The notes beneath the pieces were generated by a model. It searched no databases. It worked only from the letters and a program-made list of their open reading frames with translations, and was not told where the DNA came from. Shown piece after piece: positions 56,765-64,000 of a stretch of DNA of 64,000 bases (positions are counted from its first letter, which is position 1; every line of letters begins with the position of its first letter). Source of the DNA: Cristatella mucedo. Taxonomy: Eukaryota; Bryozoa; Phylactolaemata; Cristatellidae. The stretch spans positions 63,501-127,500 of the forward strand of contig WPIO01000100.1 of assembly GCA_009760855.2 (NCBI GenBank). Reading direction: 5' to 3'. The position numbers were made by a program, and so were the translations under genes.

Positions 56765-56850
56765 GGTCAGCAGCAGAATTTTGTAAATTGAATGACAATA
56801 AAACCAACTTACTAGTTATGGGTAAATCGAGTGCTACTCGAAAATTGAAA
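56765..56850 (+). mobile_element. Small LINE fragment
   Basis: TTGAATGACAATAAAACCAA and CTTACTAGTTATGGGTAAA correspond to the [14 protein letters not shown] segment of the reverse transcriptase. Under 100 bp, both ends lost. Confidence 0.65.
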
Positions 56851-56883
56851 AGCCAAAACCTCCAAGCGGCTCAGCCAGCTTAA

Positions 56884-57060
56884 TGATAATAAAAATATTT
56901 CATTTTTACAGCGCCCTTAGACAACTTAATCTCTATGCAATAATCTCTGCCTCTTCACACGTGCCGCGAGGCTCGAGCCGGTGACCGCTTTCACCAACTA
57001 CATTCACCGTGACCGCGGGCGTTGAAGGCGAGCACCTTAACCACTGGGCTAAATCAGCAC
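56884..57060 (-). mobile_element. SINE family B copy
   Basis: Complemented LINE-like tail (TTTACAGCGCCCTTAGACAA, CTTAATCTC) followed by GAGGCTCGAGCCGGTGACC (B box side) and GCACCTTAACCACTGGGCTAA (A box side). Confidence 0.7.
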
Positions 57061-57724
57061 GGCATATTTCCTGTAGCCTATAGGGTAGAGCCTTGACTTC
57101 CGAGTTTATTTCGTTCCGTGATGGAGCTCCAAACCCAAATATCTCGTGTTTCAAATTGATTCTCCTCATTGAAATGCCATACATCCGTTAAGGACTCCCA
57201 AAAAAAACACCGCAATTGTTTTCGTTGTTTTTAAATTAGGAAATTTACTTACAAATAGCGAATTTTGTATAAAAGCACGCTGTAAAGAATGAACTCAATA
57301 AACTGGCTACTGTTAAGTGGGATGTACAACATTTATCTTGGAGATCAGATGACTTAAAGAAACTGATGAAGTTGGAAGAGAAAGGCTGCAATGAATAACT
57401 GAATCGCTATTGGCTGGGTGTTTTATGCTCTTTTCGCCACGCTTTCCTCACTTTCATCTGCACGAGTTTTTGATCAAAACCTGTCCAATGAGGTCTGTTT
57501 CATCTTCCCTTTCAGAATGTTTCTGAAATTGATGTTAGGCAAGTGTTACTAAATAGCTTCGTCGCATGCCCAGTTGCAACTGAAGTTTCTCAGATATTCC
57601 CAACATTCCTTTATCTCACTCGTAGAGATGACCTTCTCCGCGTGACTTATCGCCAGTAAAATTTACGTCAGTGCTGCTGAGTCCGTAGCTCCTTTAGTCA
57701 GTCCTCCATTGTCAGTTCCTAGGA
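57061..57724. other. Unannotated DNA
   Basis: No gene or recognised repeat. Part may belong to the adjoining DNA transposon. Confidence 0.35.
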
Positions 57725-58610
57725 GTTAGCTCCTCAATGAGCTCTCTGATGTCACTTTCGTCTAGGCCCAAGCCCGTGGACTTGCCGAGGGATACAATCT
57801 CCTCCACCGCTGCCGCTTCGGGTCCGAGTCTTTCAAAAGTTCGTTTCAGACGCAACCTTAGGCTACAGCTTCTTCTACGCAGAGGTCAATGTCCTCTTTT
57901 TAACATCCTGTCAGGCCATATCCATAATTCTGGGGCATGTCAGGATGTCATAGTCGTCCTTCCAGAACTCTCGAAGAGTTAGGTGAGCGTGTGCTCCCCC
58001 GGTCACCTCAAGGAAACGGGCAGAAGAGATGCTCGTTGAAGTGCCTTTTGAAATTACATCATCACCTGCTGGTCTGTGGGCTGCAGGAAATGGGATTGTG
58101 TTGGGTGGAAGGTAAACATCCGGTATAAACTTGAACTTTTCGAGTTTAGCTGGTTGAGCAGGTGCGTTCTGTCCAGGACGAGAGGGGCACGCAGGGCATG
58201 CAGGGTCCATTGTCCTGGAGACGTGCTACTTAATCCTAGCACCAAGGACGAATGTCACCCAGTCCTCAAAAAATTTCTTGGCGGCCCTTGCCCTCGGGTT
58301 TGCCCTCCACACGACCTGCAGGTTTCCTTTCAGAATCTTGTGCGACCTGAAAGCGCTCTGAGGTCATTCCGTCATTCGGCAAAAACGAGCAGCGGCTTAA
58401 TCTGCCGTCGCCGCTCGCGCATTGGTGCACACAGTGCGAGTGCGAGTGCGAGGCGGCCTGTCCTTGCTTCGTGGGCTTGTGCTCTGGCATCCTCATCTCC
58501 TCTGCCGTTATATAAGTCCTGCTTGGCATTATCTTCCACCAGAGTCTCGTCTCGTCGCATTTGAAGACTTGCCAGGGGGTGTATCCTTTATGAACTCAAC
58601 AATGTCAAGA
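57725..58610 (-). pseudogene. Tigger/pogo-type transposase remnant
   Basis: Reading the reverse strand across frames: FKCDETRLWWKIMPSRTYI (first catalytic Asp region, about 58500-58565), VYLPPNTIPF (near 58100), LTLREFWKDDYDILTC (near 57935-57980) and EEIVSLGKSTGLGLDESDIREL (57738-57800), the last being the usual C-terminus of this family. Multiple frameshifts and stops make it dead. Terminal repeats were not found. It would have been a cut-and-paste DDE transposase inserting at TA. Confidence 0.8.
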
Positions 58611-58732
58611 CTCAAAATAATCACTCGTCTAACTGTCGCTATCTTCGACATTTGGAATGGTGACGATACTCTCTCCATCTTCCTCGTTCATATCACAGGC
58701 TTGAAATTTACTGGAAACTCGGCCATCATCGT

Positions 58733-59512
58733 CAGCTTCATAACATTACTAAAATTCGGGCTTCTTTAGATAAGGATACCACGTCCAAGTTGGTCCATGC
58801 ATTCGTGACATCTCGTCTCGACTTCTGCAACTCACTGCTTACTGGCCAACCACCATGTGCGATCAGGCGATTGCAGCTGGTGCAAAACTCTACAGCTAGG
58901 CTTGTCTGTCGTGAGCGTCGCAGTTGCCACGTTACTCCACTTCTCGCCGACCTGCACTGGCTACCAGTCAAGCAACGGATTGACTTCAAGGTTTTGTCGC
59001 TCACTTTTAGGTCCCTTCATTCTTTGGCTCCAGCCTACCTCTCCGACATACTCCCCCCATCAGGCCAAGCATCGTACCACCCACTTTTCGGAATCCAACA
59101 GTCTGGAAATACCTCGTTCAAACCTTAAATCCTTTGGAGACCGTGCATTTACTTCGTATGCTCCCAAAGCCTGGAACTCCCTCCCGACCTGAGTCAGAAC
59201 ATCCCCTGACCTGACCTCATTTAAAAGGAACCTAAAAACACACCTATATAGGACAGCATTTAGTGGGTCCCTGTGATTCGTCCTTGATGTGCTTATGCGT
59301 GCTGACACTGTGCATGCTGCCACTAACCACATTCGCATGCTGACCCTGTGCATGTCACCCCTAACCATATTATTCATTTCGTTTGTTTTTTTCAAGCATG
59401 ATTTTACTTACCATTCAATTGCATTTAAGTTTGCAGCAAATTTTAAGCGCCTAGAAAAATATTAAGTTCTCTGAGGGCGCTTTATCAAGTGCATTATTAT
59501 TATTATTGTCGT
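58733..59512 (+). mobile_element. 5'-truncated LINE, 3' end
   Basis: Begins abruptly inside the reverse transcriptase coding region ([19 protein letters not shown]) and runs through the coding end and 3' UTR to (ATT)n near 59497-59512. A one-base change near 59050 shifts the frame. Close to the copy at 7498 in sequence. Confidence 0.88.
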
Positions 59513-59539
59513 CGTCGCTCTCTTCATAGACTGTGTCAT

Positions 59540-59690
59540 AAAAATAATAATAATAATGCACTTGATAAAGCGCCCTCAGAGAACTCAATCTCTTTCTAGG
59601 TGCTTTACATTTTCTGCAAAGGGAAACGCGACTGAAGGGTGAGTGATATCATGCTTGATAAGCAACATGAATATCATCGTTAGGGGTGAC
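59540..59690 (-). mobile_element. LINE 3' end, short copy
   Basis: Complemented (ATT)n tail followed by the 3' UTR (GCACTTGATAAAGCGCCCTC), lost after about 150 bp. It faces the previous copy tail-to-tail. Confidence 0.85.
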
Positions 59691-60197
59691 CAATCTTCAG
59701 TTTCGTCCATTGCATTTGAAATGCCACACTTCTTGAAACTTTTTAATAAACAAGCCTATCGAACACACTGGCGACCAGTTAATCTCTGTTGGGTGGCATT
59801 CAAAGCAGATACGCTTTTAGCGCAATATGAAAGCAAATAATTTAACCTTTTATGAATCTCTGCCCCCTCTCTCTCCATTGTCTTCTTACCCCAGATTTTG
59901 AAGAAAAAAGGAGTCAAGTGCGGAGTAATGCAGCAAGTAAGACAGCAAATTACAATGCACCAAATATATACAAAGAAGTCATATGTAATAGCACAAACAG
60001 AATATCGAACGATACCAATCTTCGCATCGGTGCATTGGCAAGAGCTGTTAAAGCGATCAAGATTCAGTCATGAAAACCGATGTGACGGAGCCATGATGTG
60101 GCTCTGCCATGATGTGAAGTCTTCTTCAAAGCCCATAAAACCAAGCGAGCGTTTTGAGCTTAACATATTTGTATATGTTACGCTAACTAAAAACGCA

Positions 60198-60218
60198 TAT
60201 ATATATATATATATATAT

Positions 60219-60253
<35 letters not shown>

Positions 60254-60294
60254 CATATACATATATATATATATCGCATATATATATATATCGC

Positions 60295-60331
<37 letters not shown>

Positions 60332-60345
60332 AACATATATATCGA
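60198..60345. repeat. (AT)n microsatellite with periodic CG
   Basis: ATATAT blocks separated by ATCGCATATA words that recur at irregular distances. The open frames of alternating Ile and Tyr here are artefacts. Confidence 0.9.
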
Positions 60346-60520
60346 AACATTTAGTGGGTCCCTTAGATTTTTCCTTTATGTGTTTAAGCGTGCTGACACT
60401 GTGCATGCTGCCACACACCATTCGATCGTGTGGCCTTTGCAGCAAATGTAAAGGGCCTAGAAAGAGATTGAGCTCTCTGAGAGCGCTTTATCAAGTGTAT
60501 TATTATTATTATCATTATAA
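60346..60520 (+). mobile_element. LINE 3' end, short copy
   Basis: TTTAGTGGGTCCCTTAGATT, then GTGCTGACACTGTGCATGCT, AAAGGGCCTAGAAAGAGATT and (ATT)n at its end. Confidence 0.85.
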
Positions 60521-60527
60521 CTATACT

Positions 60528-60707
60528 TGCATGTTAACCCTGTGCATGTCACCCCTAACCATGTAATTCTTGTTGTTTATTGAGCATTCTACCACTAGCC
60601 ATTCGTTCGTGCTTCCTTTGCAGCAAATGTAAAGTGCCCAGGAAGAGATTGGTTTATCTGAGGGCGCTTTATCAAATGTATCATTATTATTAATATTAAT
60701 ATTATTA
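60528..60707 (+). mobile_element. LINE 3' end, second short copy
   Basis: Starts at GCATGTTAACCCTGTGCATG of the 3' UTR and ends with an ATT-rich tail. In tandem with the preceding copy, same orientation. Confidence 0.85.
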
Positions 60708-61087
60708 GAGTATATTATCTTATTTTTTATTACTATGAACGTTCTCTTACAAATTGACGGGCAATATTGAGTTTGGAATATTAGGGGTTCAAAAATTACA
60801 TGAGAAGGCTTCAGATTGTCTAAAGCTTGGTACTGAAATCAACTTCAAATACCAGTTTGATTCCTTTTAATTTAATAGTTTAACAGACAACGTGCCTAGT
60901 CTGCTGAGCGCGAAGTCGGATAGAACGTTGGTATATATCATATGGCAGCACTGTTGATTTATAAATGCAAGAAATTCAGCCAAACCGATGCAGGAGCTAG
61001 ATAGGCTTCCGATAGACCAGCGGATATAAAACATTCAAATAGCACCACCCTAGGAGAAGTAAATCTCTTCCTAAGCACCTTACACAA
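60708..61087. other. Unannotated DNA
   Basis: AT-rich, no recognised gene or repeat. Confidence 0.35.
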
Positions 61088-62560
61088 AAAATAATAATAA
61101 AAAATATTTACAGCGCTCTAAGAGAACTAAATCTCTATCTATGTACTTTAATTATGTTCGAAGGAAAGAATTTTTAATTGTTTAGCGATAGCAGCACTAC
61201 CTCAGTAGCACGTGTAAGCACTAAAAGGAAAGGAAAGTTCACGTGGCCCGAGCAAATGCGACGAGGGGCATGTAGTGAGCTGCAAATGGCACGTGTCAAT
61301 TGGTTTGGGATAGTGTACGCAGTTTCAGCACATCTAACACACACAAAATCAATTCACTCAGACAAAATATATCCAGCGATGAACAGTTTCTTAAGCTTCT
61401 TTTACATGTCACTAAGTCAGGGGATGTCGCGATGTGAGTAGGAAGTTATTTCCAGGTTCTGGGCGCATAAAACTGGAAGTGTGGCTGTGCTCAGTGGGTA
61501 GCCATATTTTTCTGGTCGCTGAGAAGTGGTGCGAGATATGGCTGTTTCGAGGTCACAACAGATAAGCCTAGCAGAGGAGTTCTGCACCAACAGTAACGGT
61601 CTTACTGCGCATTCTGCCCGAAATACAAATCAAGCCGCTTGATGGGCTAACCTTTAATTGCTCTTACTTTACAGGCAAGAAGACATGTGAATAGCGAGTA
61701 GCAAAAGTCTTGACGGGGTGTTACGTAAGCATGGACCCGCTTTGCGCCATGGCACCCTTATGTAACGTAGCGTATTTCCAAGTCTATAACTCCAAAATGC
61801 CACGAGAACTAACTGGATTCTACGAAGGGGAGTTTTTTTTAGCGAACTCGAAGGCGCTAAGCGGCTATCGGGGCACAGGTTATTAGTGTAAGTTCAAAGT
61901 TTTGGAGTCATTCGTAGCTGTGAGTGAACAAACTTGACAGTGACCAGATTTTATTTGGTTGATCATGAAGTGGAAGGTCATTTTCTAGCAGGACATCTAC
62001 ACCCCGTACTTATAGGCTACCGGAGGTGCGATGGTCGAGCGCTTTTTGCGGATTTGATCTTCCAGTTTCTTAGCGATCCTGTGTTTGCTCATAACTATCC
62101 AGTTTGATTTATCATCATTGGAAAATGGTTGCTGCTAGTCAGAGCGAATGTCAGCATTGCAAGCTGCAAATGAGCTGGGATAGTTTGTGATGCTGGAAGA
62201 CATGTCGGGTTCAAAGAACAAGTAGTGATGCGCGTCAACGGCATACAAATTAAAGCTTAGGTTGAACTGAATGGGAAAGAGCAAGTTGAGCGAACTAGTG
62301 GACCGAGAACAGATCATGGGGTATAGCATACTTCAAAGACTCTACGAATTACTGCTGGCTGTTGACATCCATTCCCTGAAAGCTCCCAACGTGTAACGAC
62401 ATAAGCTCTTCTGGGGAAGTGCCTGTGATACCTAGGTGAGACGACACATACTCGAGAAGGACTTGTTGATCGATGGTATCGAAAAACTAATGAAAGACCT
62501 ATTAAAAAAAACTCTACTGAAGTCAGCATTCTGAACAAGGTTTTTATGCAAACGCAGAAG
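61088..62560 (-). mobile_element. Diverged LINE, 3' half
   Basis: Old reverse-strand copy. The complemented tail is followed by CAGCGCTCTAAGAGAACTAA near 61110. Matches continue at CTAAGTCAGGGGATGTCGCG (near 61411), GGTCACAACAGATAAGCCTA (near 61551) and CTTGTTGATCGATGGTATCG (near 62462), the last matching the DTIDH region of the reverse transcriptase. No coding capacity. Confidence 0.65.
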
Positions 62561-62885
62561 TTTTGACTCTATAAACTGCTACTTTCTGGGCTCTAAAACT
62601 TAACTGAAACTTACTTTTAAATTTGATTTTTGGAATTAAGAGTATTACAACAGGTCTGACGTTCTGGGAACGAATTTAATTTCGGTAAAAGCGCCACCGA
62701 ATGTTACTTTTTAGATTAGAGGATTTAAAGTAAGAGATTAAAAGGCCTGGTAACTCTGAGAAAAATTTAATTTATTTAGAATCTGGCTGGAACTTGCGAG
62801 CTGTAATAGAGTCGCATACTCACAATTAGGTAATGACCAGTACGTTACATCAGCCATTTGAGGCACCGATCCATTGTTCAACAAT

Positions 62886-63032
62886 AAAAAATATAATTCA
62901 ATTGTATAGCGCCCCAAAAGAACTTAATCTCTATTCAGTTGCTTCACATATGACTTGGGGCTAGAGCCCATGACCTCAGCCTGACCTTGGTCGGGGTGAG
63001 CACCTTAACGGGTGGACCAAGCCAGCTCTTTA
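62886..63032 (-). mobile_element. SINE family B copy
   Basis: Complemented tail TTGTATAGCGCCCCAAAAGA, then ACTTAATCTCTATTC, GGGGCTAGAGCCCATGACC (B box) and GCACCTTAACGGGTGGACCA (A box). Confidence 0.75.
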
Positions 63033-63109
63033 TAGTCTCAGCGCGTAGCGGTATAGCTAACTGCAGTTCTGCAGCTCTGCAGTTCTGCAGTTATAACGGT
63101 CAAATAACT

Positions 63110-64000
63110 GCAATACACAATCTAGGCTTTCACTTCTATGCGGATGACACTCAGTTGTACCTTTGCTTTGATCCCTCCCAGCCTTCGAGCACCTCGAATT
63201 CTCTTAGCTCCCTTGCTGCATGTATTGATGACATCCACACATGGATGGCAGCAAATTTTCTTAAATTAAATTATGATAAAACTAACTAACTAGGTATGGG
63301 CAAACCAAGTGTGATTCAGAAATTGGGATGGTTAACGCTCAAAATAGGCTCTGCCAGCATTTCTCCTTTTGAATCTGCACGAAATCTAGGTGCAATGTTC
63401 CAAAGTGACCTTTCGTTAGACGACCACATCTGTTCCACAGTCAAATCTGCCTACTTTCAGCTACATAATGTTAGAATGTGGGCTCGTTTAGACAGGGATA
63501 CCACATATAAGTTGGTCCTTGCATTTGTGACATCCGTCTTGACTTCTGCAACTTCTGCTTGCTGGCCTTCCGGCATGTGCAATCAGGCGCTTACAGCTGG
63601 TGCAAAACTCTGCAGCATGGCTTCTCTGTCGTGAACGCAGTTTCCGCATCATACCACTTCTCGCTGACCTGCAGTGGCTACCAGTCAAGCAACGGATTGA
63701 CTTCAAGGTTTTGTCGCTCACTTTTAGGTCACTTCATTCATTGGCTTCAGCCGACCTATCAGATCTTCTCCCCCACCAGGCAAGCATTGTACCACCCACT
63801 TTTCGGAAACTAACCGTTTACCTCTACCTCGTAAAAACCTCAAATCCTTTGTAGACCGTGCATTTAGTTCGTATGCTTTCAAAGCCTGGAAATCCCTCCC
63901 GACTTGCGTGAGAACATCCCCTGACTTGACCACATTTAAAAAGATCTTAAAACACACCTATTTAGGACAGCATTTTGTGGGTCCCTGTGATTCGTCCTTC
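63110..64000 (+). mobile_element. LINE 3' half, cut by window end
   Basis: Starts at the CACAATCTAGGCTTTCACTT segment just before the catalytic box and continues past the LFRTAF region. The box reads FYADDT (GAT), i.e. the ancestral YADD, unlike the copies at 7498 and 16997. Frames are broken near 63285 and 63535. Confidence 0.88.

Noticed and set aside
60068-60445. Ile/Tyr-rich frames on both strands
   Set aside because: Readings of the (AT)n tract.

Overview
The window is animal nuclear DNA, GC-moderate, rich in microsatellites, with a spliced host gene, many degraded retrotransposon copies and one large AT-rich inserted element. I cannot name the species. The intron-containing RASL12-type gene, the CR1/L2-type LINEs with (ATT)n tails and the tRNA-derived SINEs fit a bilaterian, perhaps a marine invertebrate.

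Host gene. A Ras-like small GTPase gene of the RASL12 type runs on the + strand in five coding exons: 13512-13590, 15982-16038, 21008-21078, 28478-28698 and 35804-36179. The splice phases match throughout and give 267 codons. The introns hold most of the repeats in the window: a near full-length LINE (about 16997-20420), an uninterrupted (CTG)40, several (CT)n tracts of 60-120 bp, and a 1.27 kb satellite with a 10-bp unit. The 13.5 kb upstream of exon 1 and the 7.6 kb after the inserted element hold only LINE/SINE copies, a Tigger/pogo transposase remnant and simple repeats.

Inserted element. From 36978 to 56400 lies a 19.4-kb Polinton/Maverick (adintovirus-like) element. It has 213-bp terminal inverted repeats and is flanked by a short direct repeat, TTCGG (or TTTCGG). 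It starts 0.8 kb after the RASL12 stop codon. It carries protein-primed family B DNA polymerase, double-jelly-roll major capsid protein, two related minor-capsid (penton-like) proteins, FtsK/A32-type packaging ATPase, adenain-type protease, a phospholipase A2-like capsid protein, a basic coiled-coil core-like protein, a YqaJ-type exonuclease, an HNH-AP2 endonuclease, three genes resembling phage tail fibres, and several small orphan proteins. Most genes carry a nonsense codon or frameshift, so this copy is an inactive fossil. Most start codons follow a short TATAG-type box, which looks like the element's own promoter signal.

The most unusual points are these: no retrovirus-type integrase can be recognised although a target duplication is present; each terminal repeat itself contains a 32-bp inverted repeat able to fold into a hairpin; a three-gene tail-fibre-like cluster is present; and a zinc-ribbon/11-residue-repeat module is fused to the protease.
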